Assembly: GCF_030908465.1 (NCBI RefSeq)
Contig: NZ_CP133078.1
Span: forward strand, 1,178,001 to 1,242,000
DNA from: Anaerotignum sp. MB30-C6
Lineage (GTDB): Bacteria; Bacillota; Clostridia; Lachnospirales; Anaerotignaceae
Length of the DNA: 64,000 bases
Direction: 5' to 3'
In this document: piece after piece, positions 52,983 through 62,223 of the stretch
How positions within the stretch are numbered: the first letter of the stretch is position 1
Layout: each line of letters starts with the position of its first letter
Made by a program: the position numbers and the translations under genes
Notes under the pieces: model-generated
The model's database searches: none
What the model was told of the DNA's origin: nothing
The model's input: the letters and a program-made list of their open reading frames with translations, nothing else

Positions 52983-53369
52983 ATGAAAAAAGAAATGATT
53001 TTTACGGAAAAAGCAACAAAACCTACATCTTGGTATTCACAGGCTGTAAAACATGGAAATCTGGTGTTTTTAGCAGGTGCTTGTGGTGATGACCCTGTTA
53101 CAGGTGAAATCGTAGGTAATGGTGACATCAAAATTGAATCGAAAGCTGCTCTTGAAAATATTAAGCACACCATTGAAGCAGCAGGTGGCACCCTTGAAAA
53201 TATTGTTAAAATGCAGGTTTATGTAAAAGATTTAAGTATGATTCCTGATTTTAACGAAGTCTATATGACTTACTTCCCTGAAAACCCTCCAGCAAGAATT
53301 GCTATGGCTGTAAAGGATTTTATGGGTGGTGCCAATTTGGAGATAGATGGAATTGCTATCTTGGATTAA
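52983..53369 (+). CDS. RidA family protein (enamine/imine deaminase)
   Basis: 128 residues from the ATG at 52983. The earlier in-frame start at 52950 abuts the previous stop. YjgF/RidA motifs: LVFLAGACGDDPVTGEIV, IEAAGGTLENIVKMQVYVKDL, and the conserved Arg in PPARIAMAV followed by LEIDGIAI. Such proteins hydrolyse 2-aminoacrylate and related imines to 2-oxoacids. Its place in an operon that oxidises 2-oxoacids suggests amino acids (serine, threonine, alanine) feed the pathway. Confidence 0.88.
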   Translation: MKKEMIFTEKATKPTSWYSQAVKHGNLVFLAGACGDDPVTGEIVGNGDIKIESKAALENIKHTIEAAGGTLENIVKMQVYVKDLSMIPDFNEVYMTYFPENPPARIAMAVKDFMGGANLEIDGIAILD

Positions 53370-53447
53370 TCGGATTAGGCTTACACAATATTTAATATTA
53401 TGTATGACTTCTATATAACTTTTATTTATTAAAGGAGGAAATTAATT

Positions 53448-53900
53448 ATGGTAGGTACAAAGGTAATTCACAAGGGTATGATGGCTGCAAGCGATGGACA
53501 CTATGTTGGTGAGTTAGTAAACGGCGCTAAGATTCCCGTTGCTTGGGGCGATGTTGGTACAGAATTAATGGTTAGAGTTGACGGTGATATCTCCTTATTT
53601 TTGGGATACGAAAATATCCAGTTCACAGCACCTGTATATGTAGGTGACTTCATGGAATACCACGGCTGGATTGAACACGTAGGTAACACTTCTTACAAGT
53701 GTAAATTCGAAGCTTATAAAGTAGCTACAATGATGGATCGCACAGGTGCAGACATGACAGGTATTGCTTCTACAGCAGCAACTGTATGTAACCCTCCTGT
53801 ACTTTGCGGTACTGCTACAGGTAGCCTTTACATTGCAAAAGATTTGCAAAGAGGCGCACAGGATCCTGCATTCGAGTGCGAACATGCACCTAAGAAATAA
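53448..53900 (+). CDS. Beta-alanyl-CoA:ammonia lyase-like protein (one-chain)
   Basis: 150 residues, AAGGAGG site. It closely resembles, from memory, C. propionicum beta-alanyl-CoA:ammonia lyase: start MVGTKVIHKGMM, HYVGELVNGAK, WGDVGTELMVRVDGDISLFLGY, FTAPVYVGDFMEYHGWIEHVGN, PPVLCGTATGSLYIAKDLQRG. It carries both halves of the active-site signature that are divided between two subunits in the skin element (13589/14083 and 15803/16296). 3-Aminobutyryl-CoA lyase is an alternative. It is last in the oxidoreductase-RidA cluster. Confidence 0.85.
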   Translation: MVGTKVIHKGMMAASDGHYVGELVNGAKIPVAWGDVGTELMVRVDGDISLFLGYENIQFTAPVYVGDFMEYHGWIEHVGNTSYKCKFEAYKVATMMDRTGADMTGIASTAATVCNPPVLCGTATGSLYIAKDLQRGAQDPAFECEHAPKK

Positions 53901-54206
53901 GATTTATTTCTTACCGTTAATTAAAAACATAAGTGTCAACTTATGAAAAGATATTTACTTTAGACATTTTTTTATAGAGGAGTTGCTCTTTGGAGCAGCT
54001 CCTTTTTTATAGTGTTGCTTTTATTCTTAAGTCAAATATTTTTTGATTTTCTGACTAATCGACAAAGTTTTTTTATGTTTGGGGCATAATAAAACATATA
54101 AAATCGCCTAAAACAAAGGGGATTCGGCGTTGTTTTACAAAGAAACCACTAATGGTTACTACGACTAAGTATCAGAATTATAAAAAGAATTGACGATATT
54201 TGCAAG
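53901..54206. other. Intergenic region before sigG
   Basis: It contains the terminator at 53979-54008 and a perfect 8-bp inverted repeat (TAAAACAA about 54110, TTGTTTTA about 54131). Otherwise it is A/T-rich with no ORF I can support. Confidence 0.5.
53979..54008 (+). terminator. Terminator of the oxidoreductase-lyase operon
   Basis: GGAGTTGCTC/GAGCAGCTCC stem (one G-U pair) with a 4-nt loop and six T residues. Confidence 0.9.
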
Positions 54207-54236
54207 GTATAAATTACTGCGTTCAGGGGGAGATTT
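54207..54236 (+). promoter_or_regulatory. Sigma-F-type promoter of sigG
   Basis: GTATA (54207-54211), 15 nt, GGGGAGATTT (54227-54236), matching GYWTA-N15-GGNNANANT. In B. subtilis sigG is first transcribed by sigma-F in the forespore, and sigF itself is in this window. Confidence 0.6.
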
Positions 54237-54302
54237 TTAGTATCTTCAACTGAAATGGTTTTGCCATTTCTTCTACCAAATTGCTTGATTGGAGTGAGCA
54301 TA

Positions 54303-55079
54303 ATGGGCTATTATGGAAAGGTGGAAATCAGCGGTATCAATACGTCAAATTTACCCACTTTAAGCGGCGCTGAGGCACGAGAACTTTTTATAAAATATAG
54401 AGAAGGAGACGAATCGGCCAGAGAAAAGCTGATTGAGGGTAATTTAAGGTTGGTTTTAAGTATTATAAAACGATTTGAAAATAGAAATGAGAATATGGAC
54501 GATTTATTTCAGGTTGGTGTGGTTGGCTTAATTAAAGCCATTGACAACTTTGATATTAATATGCAGGTAATGCCATCAACTTATTGTTGCCCTATGATTA
54601 TTGGGGAAATTAGGAGGTACCTTAGGGATAATAACTCCATTCGGGTTAGCCGTTCTTTAAGGGATACGGCATACAAAGCGTTACAGGCGAAGGAACGCCT
54701 AATGGCAGAGCGAGAAAAAGAGCCTTCCATTGAGGATATTGCCAAGGAAATGGGCATTTCACGAGAAAGCATCGTTACGGCAATGGATGCAATTCAAGAC
54801 CCAGTTTCTTTGTTTGAACCTGTTTACCATGATGGTGGGGACACTTTGTTTGTGATGGACCAAGTAAGTGACGAGAAAAATGGAGATAAATTCTGGCTTG
54901 AAAATTTATCTCTTAGCGAAGCCATGCGTCATCTTTCCGACAGGGAGAAAAAAATAGTGTCTTTACGCTTTTTTGAGGGCAAAACCCAAACTGAAGTAAG
55001 CACAGAAATTGGGATTAGTCAGGCCCAGGTGAGCCGACTAGAAAAAAGTGCTTTAAAGCATATGCGAAAATATGTATAA
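54303..55079 (+). CDS. sigG: RNA polymerase sigma-G factor
   Basis: 258 residues from the ATG at 54303 (GGAGTGAG). A longer frame from 54255 overlaps the promoter leader. The start GYYGKVEISGINTSNLP is the SigG hallmark (KVEICGVDTSKLP in Bacillus). Regions 2 (DDLFQVGVVGLIKAIDNFD; EIRRYLRDNNSIRVSRSLRDTAYKAL), 3 and 4 (TQTEVSTEIGISQAQVSRLEKSALKHM) are complete. Odd: VMPSTYCCPMIIGE replaces the usual KFSTYAVPMIIGE in region 2.4. Confidence 0.95.
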   Translation: MGYYGKVEISGINTSNLPTLSGAEARELFIKYREGDESAREKLIEGNLRLVLSIIKRFENRNENMDDLFQVGVVGLIKAIDNFDINMQVMPSTYCCPMIIGEIRRYLRDNNSIRVSRSLRDTAYKALQAKERLMAEREKEPSIEDIAKEMGISRESIVTAMDAIQDPVSLFEPVYHDGGDTLFVMDQVSDEKNGDKFWLENLSLSEAMRHLSDREKKIVSLRFFEGKTQTEVSTEIGISQAQVSRLEKSALKHMRKYV

Positions 55080-55208
55080 GATAATAGACAAGCCACTTAA
55101 AATCATGTAAAATATAAGTTAAGTAAATTATAGAATAATATAGGAAGGTTCTGTCTGTTTATTATGGATGACAAGAGCTTTCATCATGATTTTAGGAGGA
55201 AGAAGCAA

Positions 55209-55751
55209 ATGAGAATTTATGCAGAAGATACAGCAGCAATTTTTATTGATTTTCAGGAAAAATTAGTACCTGTTATTAGTGGGAATGATGAAATTGTAAG
55301 AAAGGCTGCGATTTTGGCTCAGGGATTAGCTGAAGTAGGTGTACCCGTTGGCGTATCACAGCAATATACAAAGGGCTTAGGGAATACCATTCCTGAAGTT
55401 GCTGATGTCATTGAGTCTTTTCAGTATATGGAAAAGAACACATTTAGTTGCTTAGAATGCGAAGAAATTGCAGCATGGATCAAAGCACAAGGCAAAAAAA
55501 CATTGTTAGTATGCGGTGTTGAAGCTCATATCTGTGTGTTACAGACTGTAATTGACCTTTTAGGGGCGGAATACCGTGTGTTTGTCGTTGCCGATTGTGT
55601 TGGGTCCAGAAACCCTTATGATAAAGAAATTGGTTTGGAAAGAATGAAAGCCGAGGGTGCTTTTTTAACAACCTGTGAAGCTGCACTGTTTGAGTTGACT
55701 GGTGGTGCGAAATCCCCTTACTTTAAAGTGATTTCCAAGCTGGTAAAATAA
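55209..55751 (+). CDS. Isochorismatase-family cysteine hydrolase
   Basis: 180 residues from the ATG at 55209 (AGGAGGA). Catalytic triad pattern: Asp in AIFIDFQEKLV, a Lys in MEKNTFSC, and Cys in VCGVEAHICVLQT. It resembles YcaC-like hydrolases. The natural substrate (isochorismate, nicotinamide, N-carbamoyl compound) cannot be told. It stands alone with its own terminator. Confidence 0.88.
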   Translation: MRIYAEDTAAIFIDFQEKLVPVISGNDEIVRKAAILAQGLAEVGVPVGVSQQYTKGLGNTIPEVADVIESFQYMEKNTFSCLECEEIAAWIKAQGKKTLLVCGVEAHICVLQTVIDLLGAEYRVFVVADCVGSRNPYDKEIGLERMKAEGAFLTTCEAALFELTGGAKSPYFKVISKLVK

Positions 55752-55775
55752 TAATAGCTTTGGCGTAAGAAGTAT

Positions 55776-55807
55776 AAGCGGCTGGGCAATGGCCTGAGCC
55801 GCTTTTT
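55776..55807 (+). terminator. Terminator of the cysteine hydrolase
   Basis: AAGCGGCT/AGCCGCTT stem with inner GGGC/GGCC pairing, then TTTTT. Confidence 0.9.
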
Positions 55808-56042
55808 AACGGACGAAAGGCAGTCAGCCCGAAACCTTGAGTTGAACTTTTAAAAGGATTGCATTTCATCTGTTTTCGTAAAGTTTAAGTGTGAAAAGGT
55901 GGACTTGAAAAAGCCTTAATATAGATTTTATGGGGGGCTTTCTGTATTGCGAGCAGTTTTAGGCTTGCAAAAAAAATTTGTCCATTTACTAGAATTGATG
56001 TAGAAAAAAAGTCGTAGAATTCGGCATATGGAGGCAATGAAA

Positions 56043-56612
56043 ATGAGAGCGATTGAACACTTGAAAACGATTACATACCATAGACGTTTAGTTCGAGAAA
56101 ATTGTTTTCGAGTGGGGCTTTACTGGCAAGGTTTAACCCACGATCTTTCAAAGTTTGCACCCACTGAGTTTTTGGTAGGGGCAAAGTATTTTCAAGGAGA
56201 TCGAAGTCCAAACAATGCAGAGCGTGAGGATAAGGGATACTCTAGCTCATGGTTACACCATAAAGGAAAAAATAAGCACCACTTTGAATATTGGATTGAT
56301 TATAGCAGACACAAAGAGCAGTTATTGGCGGGAATGAAAATGCCTGTGCGCTATGTGGTTGAAATGTTTATGGATCGCATTGCGGCGTGTAAAACATATC
56401 AAAAGGATGAGTATACTGATGCCAGTCCATTGGAATACCATAAAAAAGGTAGGCTGGTGCATCAGATTATGCATAAGGATTCTTTAATGTTATTGGAGCA
56501 TTTACTGGGCATGCTTGCTGAATGTGGCGAGGAGGCCACTTTTGCATATGTTAAAAAGGTTTTAAAACATGAAAGAAGACGGGAGCTAAGAAGATTTTTG
56601 AGGATTGGATAA
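56043..56612 (+). CDS. DUF5662-like protein
   Basis: 189 residues from the ATG at 56043, eight bases after GGAGG. The upstream ATGs at 56028 and 56037 overlap or touch it. Conserved-looking residues: GLTHDLSKFAPTEF near residue 30, HHKGKNKHHFEYW near 77, and DRIAACKTYQKDEYT near 112. It resembles a small HD-like family. Histidines and Asp suggest a metal-dependent hydrolase fold, but this is not established. mnmA starts 20 nt later. Confidence 0.65.
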   Translation: MRAIEHLKTITYHRRLVRENCFRVGLYWQGLTHDLSKFAPTEFLVGAKYFQGDRSPNNAEREDKGYSSSWLHHKGKNKHHFEYWIDYSRHKEQLLAGMKMPVRYVVEMFMDRIAACKTYQKDEYTDASPLEYHKKGRLVHQIMHKDSLMLLEHLLGMLAECGEEATFAYVKKVLKHERRRELRRFLRIG

Positions 56613-56631
56613 GAAGGGAGGGGTCGGAAAA

Positions 56632-57690
56632 GTGAATTTGGAGAAGGTAATTGTTGGGCTTTCTGGTGGTGTAGACAGTACAGTTTGCGCTTACCTACTA
56701 AAGCAGCAGGGCTATGATGTGATTGGGGTTACAATGGATTTATGGCCCGGTAAAAATGGGGAAAAGGCAATCAGCGATGCAAAGAGAGTAGCCGAAAAGC
56801 TGGGGATTCCTCATCATGTCTTGAATTTTAGAGACGAGTTTAAGGAAAAGGTAGTCGATGATTTTATTGACCGCTATTTTAGGGGGCTAACACCAAACCC
56901 TTGCGTCGTTTGTAATCGATATATAAAAGGGGAGGCACTGTTGGAAAAAGCCCATGAACTTGGTGCAAGCCGTATTGCCACGGGCCATTATGCTAGAGTA
57001 GAAAAGCACCCTGTCACAGGTCGCTATGCCATTTGCAACTCTGCAACAGCCGAAAAAGACCAAACCTATGCGTTGTATCGATTGACACAAGAACAGTTGG
57101 GGTCCATGATACTGCCTATTGGAGAGTACACGAAAGAGGAAGTAAGGAAAATCGCCGATGAATTTGACGATTTTATAGCACAAAAAGGCGATAGCCAAGA
57201 TATTTGCTTTATTCCCGATGGAGACTATGCCAATTTTATAATAGAACAAAGAGGCGAAAGTGGGAAGGCTGGAGCATTTGTTGACTTGGAAGGGAATGTG
57301 CTGGGCAAGCACAAAGGAATCATTCACTATACCGTTGGACAAAGAAAGGGCCTTGGCCTTGCCTTTGGAAAGCCCATGTACGTTTATACTGTGGATCCTA
57401 AATTAAATCAAGTTGTTTTATGTGAAAATGAAACATTGTTTCAAAAAAAGCTTTACGCGGGGGAGTTAGCCCATATGGCGTATGAAAAGTTTGAAGATGG
57501 TATGCGTTTGCAGGCGAAAATCCGCTATGGCAATAAAATGGCTTGGTGCACCGTAAAGATGATTGACGATGATACGTTGGAGTGTATTTTTGATGAAGGG
57601 CAAAGAGCAATCACCCCTGGTCAGTCCCTTGTTTTGTATGATGGGGATTATATTGCCGGTGGAGGAATTATTCTACACCAAAAGGGTTGA
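56632..57690 (+). CDS. mnmA: tRNA 2-thiouridine-34 synthase MnmA
   Basis: 352 residues from the GTG at 56632 (GAAGGGAGGGG). PP-loop GLSGGVDSTVCAYLL, catalytic Cys in TPNPCVVCNRYIK, a second Cys in GDSQDICFIPDGDY, and the C-terminal barrel with HYTVGQRKGLGLA. It thiolates U34 in Lys, Glu and Gln tRNAs, using ATP and persulfide. A second tRNA wobble-uridine system (trmR, trhP) is at 7067-8987. Confidence 0.96.
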   Translation: MNLEKVIVGLSGGVDSTVCAYLLKQQGYDVIGVTMDLWPGKNGEKAISDAKRVAEKLGIPHHVLNFRDEFKEKVVDDFIDRYFRGLTPNPCVVCNRYIKGEALLEKAHELGASRIATGHYARVEKHPVTGRYAICNSATAEKDQTYALYRLTQEQLGSMILPIGEYTKEEVRKIADEFDDFIAQKGDSQDICFIPDGDYANFIIEQRGESGKAGAFVDLEGNVLGKHKGIIHYTVGQRKGLGLAFGKPMYVYTVDPKLNQVVLCENETLFQKKLYAGELAHMAYEKFEDGMRLQAKIRYGNKMAWCTVKMIDDDTLECIFDEGQRAITPGQSLVLYDGDYIAGGGIILHQKG

Positions 57691-57852
57691 CCATTCGACA
57701 AAAGTTTATGTAAATTTTGCTTAAAATTCATATACATGCACAAATTATTAAAAGCAGATAAAAGTTCATTGCGGTAGTTTATATGGTGTGTTATTATTAC
57801 TGTGGCTATTTTGCAGATGTTAAATGTTATATGCTTTTTAATGGAGGAAGAA

Positions 57853-59538
57853 ATGGATTACGCAAATATAATCATCCCATTTATTGGTGGGCTCGCCATG
57901 TTTATCTTCGGCATGAACTATATGGCCCAAGGTTTACAAAATGCAGCCGGAACAAAAATGAAGTCAATTCTCGAAGCCTTAACGCAAAACAAGGTGATGG
58001 GTGTTGCTTTAGGCGCCTTAGTCACAGCAATTGTTCAAAGTTCATCAGCAACAACGGTCATGGTCGTTGGTTTCGTAAATGCTGGGTTAATGAACTTAGG
58101 ACAAGCAATGAGCGTTATTATGGGTGCCAATATTGGTACTACGGCAACAGGCTGGCTTGTTTCTAGCTCTGAGTGGGCAAAAATGTTTAGCCCCACCACC
58201 ATTGCGCCTTTGGCTGTAATGGTAGGCGTTGTTCTACAAGTTTCAGGTAAAAAGATGAAGCACAAAGAAGTTGCTTCTATCATAATTGGTTTTGGTATTT
58301 TATTTATCGGTATGCACATGATGTCTAATGGTGTATCCCCCTTACGTGAATCTCAGGTGTTTAGGGATGCTTTCATTAAGTTAGGTCAAAACCCTATGCT
58401 GGGCATTTTGGCCGGTGCAGGGGTTACTGCAATTATTCAAAGTTCTTCAGCGGCACAGGGTATATTACTGTCCCTTGCGGCAACGGGCTTGGTTCCTTTT
58501 AACGCTGCAGTATTTATCATCATGGGTCAGAATATCGGTACTTGTGTTACTGCTTTATTAAGTGGTATTGGTGCAGGTAAAAACGCAAAATGTGTAGGTT
58601 ATATGCACTTAATGTTTAACATCATTGGTACTATCGTGTTCAGTATCTTTGCTATGGTTTTCTTCTCCTTCATCAGTACAGAGGCTGGTACAGGAATTAT
58701 TTCTCAGACACAGATTAGTGCCATTCATACTGCATTTAATATCGGAACAACTTTATTATTGTTCCCTTTCTCCAAGTGGATTATTCGTGCTGCTATGAAG
58801 CTAAACGGTGTAGAAGAAAGTACAACAGGAGACGAAGGACAGCTTTTACATTTGGATAAGCGTATGTTGCTAACCCCCAGTCTTGCAGTGGAAGGTGCAA
58901 AGCAGGAAACCATCCGTTTGGGTCATATTGCAAGGGAGAACCTGAGTTGTGCTGTGGAGGCCCTTCATGACAGCTCCCCTGAAAAACTTGAAGAAATCAG
59001 ACAAAGGGAATCTGTGATTGATAGAGTCTGTGATGGAATTTCTGAATACTTAATTAAGCTTTGTACATTACAAATTAGTGATAGGGAAAACAAGGTTGTA
59101 ACGTCTCTGCTTAATACCATCAGTGATATGGAACGTGTAGGCGACCATGCTGAAAACATTGCTGAGCTGGCGGAAGAAATGGCCCATGAAGATATCGCAT
59201 TTTCTCATGGCGCTATGGAAGAGCTAGAGGATATGATTCATGCCGCACTTTCTAGCTATGATTATGCTATAAAGGCTCTGGAAGATGGGGATGTTGCCTC
59301 GGCGGCAAAGACTGCTGTTTACGAAGAGCAGGTTGATGAACTTGAGAAAACACTGCGTGCAGGGCATATAGACAGACTTTCCAATGCAGAGTGTAATGTG
59401 AATGCAGGTATCCATTACTTAGAGGTGCTAGCAAATCTGGAGCGTATTTCTGATCATGCAATGAATATTTCCCAGGTTGTGCTAAACGAACACAGATATA
59501 ATAGAAGAATGAATGAGGAAGCAATAACACAAGCTTAA
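57853..59538 (+). CDS. Na+/phosphate cotransporter family protein with PhoU-like domain
   Basis: 561 residues from the ATG at 57853 (GGAGG site). Two inverted NptA-type repeats with the QSSSATT motif (IVQSSSATTVMVVGF; IIQSSSAAQGI) and about eight membrane helices occupy residues 1-330. A cytoplasmic helical PhoU-like domain follows (ISDMERVGDHAENIAELAEEMA; ANLERISDHAMNIS). It probably imports phosphate with sodium. Confidence 0.93.
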   Translation: MDYANIIIPFIGGLAMFIFGMNYMAQGLQNAAGTKMKSILEALTQNKVMGVALGALVTAIVQSSSATTVMVVGFVNAGLMNLGQAMSVIMGANIGTTATGWLVSSSEWAKMFSPTTIAPLAVMVGVVLQVSGKKMKHKEVASIIIGFGILFIGMHMMSNGVSPLRESQVFRDAFIKLGQNPMLGILAGAGVTAIIQSSSAAQGILLSLAATGLVPFNAAVFIIMGQNIGTCVTALLSGIGAGKNAKCVGYMHLMFNIIGTIVFSIFAMVFFSFISTEAGTGIISQTQISAIHTAFNIGTTLLLFPFSKWIIRAAMKLNGVEESTTGDEGQLLHLDKRMLLTPSLAVEGAKQETIRLGHIARENLSCAVEALHDSSPEKLEEIRQRESVIDRVCDGISEYLIKLCTLQISDRENKVVTSLLNTISDMERVGDHAENIAELAEEMAHEDIAFSHGAMEELEDMIHAALSSYDYAIKALEDGDVASAAKTAVYEEQVDELEKTLRAGHIDRLSNAECNVNAGIHYLEVLANLERISDHAMNISQVVLNEHRYNRRMNEEAITQA

Positions 59539-59545
59539 TAGATAG

Positions 59546-59568
59546 GGCACCCGAAAGGGTGCCTTTTT
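59546..59568 (+). terminator. Terminator of the Na/Pi transporter
   Basis: GGCACCC-GAAA-GGGTGCC followed by TTTTT. Confidence 0.97.
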
Positions 59569-59938
59569 ATGTAAAAAATATCAGTAATTATCGAAATAAA
59601 ATTTACAGTGAAGTGGAAGAACTGCTTTTTTACTCTGATGTAGAAAAAAGATTTTGAAAAAGTCAGAGGTATAGAAAATTTAAAAGTTGATAAAAAAGAA
59701 TGAACTTAAAGTTCTTTTAGTTCCGCTTTTGGCATGAAGTCAAATAAAGTCCAACTAAAGAGGAGTTTGTTAGTTTAAAGTTTTTTTAATAGAATGCCAA
59801 AGTCATTAAAAAAAAGTCCCCAGAATGATTTAATTACTGGGGACTTTTATACTTTTGAACATTTGTGGAGAAAGAAGCTTGATACATTTGATTTCATTTT
59901 TAACAAGTTACTGTTATCTTAACTAGACAAGAAAAGGA
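59569..59938. other. Intergenic region between converging genes
   Basis: 370 bases, mostly A/T-rich, no ORF supported. A hairpin at 59812-59848 (AAAAGTCCCCAG/CTGGGGACTTTT) ends the minus-strand stalk-domain gene. Confidence 0.6.
59812..59848 (-). terminator. Terminator of the stalk-domain protein gene
   Basis: Perfect 12-bp stem with GTCCCCAG/CTGGGGAC core and a 13-nt loop. The minus-strand side ends in TTTTTTTT. Confidence 0.88.
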
Positions 59939-61063
59939 TTAGTTTGTCAATGTAACAGTTTTTGTTGCAGGATTCCAAACTACTTGATCATTAGGAATAT
60001 CCATAATTTTCATCCAATCCCTTAAAGAAACGAATAAACGCCCGTCAATCACTTCTGTGGCTGTGGTTAAACCTACGGTTTTACCATCCTTGGTCATGGT
60101 GTCATGATTGGCTATGATTATAAAGGTACTTCCCTCATAGGAAATCGTTGCTGTTTTTGTATGGGAGTTCCATATGATTTCTACATTCGGATTAGAAATT
60201 ACCAATAGTGTGCGTAAAGGCAACATGGTATAGCCATTTTTGATATAGGGTGCCACGTCTGTGCTATGGGCAATGGCTCCGTTTTTTAGGATGTTTTTGT
60301 TGCCGATGGACATTGTGTAGGTGTCATTTTTAATTTCTTCAATTGGTTTTTCCTCGGGCTTTTCAGGCTCGGGTTTTTCGGGTTCAGGCTTTTGAGCTTC
60401 TGCTTTTGTTAATGTAATAATTTCCTCCGCTTTATCATGGGTTTCTTTATAATCAAAAGTTATACTGTTGGGGTCAACCTTATTTCTGGTGATTACGTAA
60501 ACGGCATCATCTCCTAACTCATCAGGGAAGGTGAGCTTTGCTTTATCAAGTACAGAAACAGCCACCTGGTTTGCCTTTAAATTATAAATATAAATGGCAT
60601 GTCGGGGGGAATCCACATTAATTTCAACTTTATCATCCAAATATAAAACACCGTCATTTACATAAATTGCACTTGCCCCCATGCTCTTAATATTTACTTC
60701 CAACTTACCGTCACCTTCAATTGATAAATCGCCATCGCTATAGATACCACTGCAGTGATAGGAGTTTGTGGTGATTTCGTTATTTTTTCCTTCTAGCCAA
60801 AGGATACTATCTTCGGGGAGTAAAATAGCGGCACTTTTTTCACGAATGCCTTCGTTTACAACGCCTTGAAAGTTATTTAATGTTAGAATTTTATCACTTG
60901 CATCCCAATCCCAGTTGGTTCCTTGCTGATCAGTTTTTACCTCTCTGAAGTCCATCGACATGAGATCAATCTCCGTTTTTATATCTTCGGCAAAAGCTAG
61001 GGCGGGTAAAAGTCCGATTATTGCGGAACAAGTTACGAGAATAGAAATTATTTTTTTCTTCAT
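59939..61063 (-). CDS. Secreted protein with beta-helix region and copper amine oxidase N-terminal-like stalk domain
   Basis: 374 residues. Signal peptide (MKKKIISILV...ALAFA, cleavage near residue 25), then a region of short repeated strands with alternating polar/hydrophobic residues (SAAILLPEDSILWLEGKN; GIYSDGDLSIEGDGKLEV; AIYVNDGVLYLDDKVEI) that looks like a right-handed beta helix. A Pro/Glu/Lys-rich linker (about residues 225-240) follows, then a C-terminal stalk domain (MLPLRTLL; RLFVSLRDWMKIM). It is exported and cell-wall associated or free. The ribosome site is AAGGAGG. Confidence 0.78.
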   Translation of the reverse strand: MKKKIISILVTCSAIIGLLPALAFAEDIKTEIDLMSMDFREVKTDQQGTNWDWDASDKILTLNNFQGVVNEGIREKSAAILLPEDSILWLEGKNNEITTNSYHCSGIYSDGDLSIEGDGKLEVNIKSMGASAIYVNDGVLYLDDKVEINVDSPRHAIYIYNLKANQVAVSVLDKAKLTFPDELGDDAVYVITRNKVDPNSITFDYKETHDKAEEIITLTKAEAQKPEPEKPEPEKPEEKPIEEIKNDTYTMSIGNKNILKNGAIAHSTDVAPYIKNGYTMLPLRTLLVISNPNVEIIWNSHTKTATISYEGSTFIIIANHDTMTKDGKTVGLTTATEVIDGRLFVSLRDWMKIMDIPNDQVVWNPATKTVTLTN

Positions 61064-61266
61064 TTTGAAAACCTCCTTAAATCTTTATTTTATTTTACAG
61101 TAAATAATGTGAAATGAAAACCAATTTAAGGATTTTGACGTAAATATGTTGGAAGAGTTCCCCTTTAAAGATAAAATTTAAGGGCTTTTCTGTGGAAACC
61201 ACATTTTATATGGTGTATAATAAAGGTCAATGGAAATTTGCTATTGAATAGAAGTGGAGGATTCAA

Positions 61267-62211
61267 ATGAAGTACATTAACGAGTTAAGAGAAGGCGAAA
61301 GTGTAATGGAACACTATCTGTGTAAAAGCAGACAAAGCCTAAAATCAAGAAATGGGAAAACTTACTTGTCCCTAAAATTGCAGGATAAAACAGGCATTGT
61401 TGATGCAAAGGTTTGGGATATGAATAAGGAAATACAAAGCTTTGCGGAAAATGATTTCATCAAAATAGACGGTAGCGTTACCGTTTTTAATAATGACTTA
61501 CAAATTAATGTGAAACGTGTTCGTCGTAGTATGGAGGGGGAATATGACCCTGCTGATTTCATCCCCTCTACAGATAAAAATATTGATGAAATGTTCCAGC
61601 AGTTGTTAGGGTATATTAAAACTATAGAAAGTCCATATATTAAGGCAATGTTGGAGGAGATATTTTTACATCATCCTTTAATTAGCAAAGAGTTTAAATA
61701 TCATTCTGCGGCAAAGAGTATGCACCACAGTTTTCGTGGCGGTTTGGTAGAGCATACACTTTCTGTAACTCAGATTTGTGATTTTATGTCTGGTCGATAT
61801 CAGTTTGTGGATCGTGATATCTTGGTTGCTTCTGCTATGCTCCATGATGTTGCAAAAATTATGGAATTATCAGACTTCCCAGAAAATGATTATACAGACG
61901 ACGGTCAGCTTTTGGGGCATATTTTCCTAGGTGCAGAGTTGATAAAAGATACGGTAGCTAAAATTGATGGTTTCCCAAAACAGTTGGAGTCTTTATTGAA
62001 GCACTGTATTCTTTCGCATCATGGGGAGTTGGAGTATGGCTCTCCCAAGGTTCCGGAAACAATTGAGGCGTTTATTTTGCACTGTGCGGATAATATGGAT
62101 GCAAAAACAAAAATGATTGAGGAAATGCTGGCGGCGGATAATACCCAAGGAAATTGGGCAGGCTTCAATCGAATGCTTCAGAGAAATATTCGTCGCTCAG
62201 ATTATAAATAA
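61267..62211 (+). CDS. yhaM: 3'-5' exoribonuclease YhaM (OB fold and HD domain)
   Basis: 314 residues, GTGGAGG site, with a TATAAT at 61216-61221 upstream. OB-fold nucleic acid domain (YLSLKLQDKTGIVDAKVWD) at the N-terminus and HD phosphohydrolase core (HHSFRGGLVEHTLSV; AMLHDVAKIME; HILSHHGELEYGSPKVPETIEA) in the C-terminal half. In Firmicutes YhaM trims RNA 3' ends. The next gene begins 12 nt downstream. Confidence 0.92.
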   Translation: MKYINELREGESVMEHYLCKSRQSLKSRNGKTYLSLKLQDKTGIVDAKVWDMNKEIQSFAENDFIKIDGSVTVFNNDLQINVKRVRRSMEGEYDPADFIPSTDKNIDEMFQQLLGYIKTIESPYIKAMLEEIFLHHPLISKEFKYHSAAKSMHHSFRGGLVEHTLSVTQICDFMSGRYQFVDRDILVASAMLHDVAKIMELSDFPENDYTDDGQLLGHIFLGAELIKDTVAKIDGFPKQLESLLKHCILSHHGELEYGSPKVPETIEAFILHCADNMDAKTKMIEEMLAADNTQGNWAGFNRMLQRNIRRSDYK

Positions 62212-62223
62212 GAGGGAACAGTT

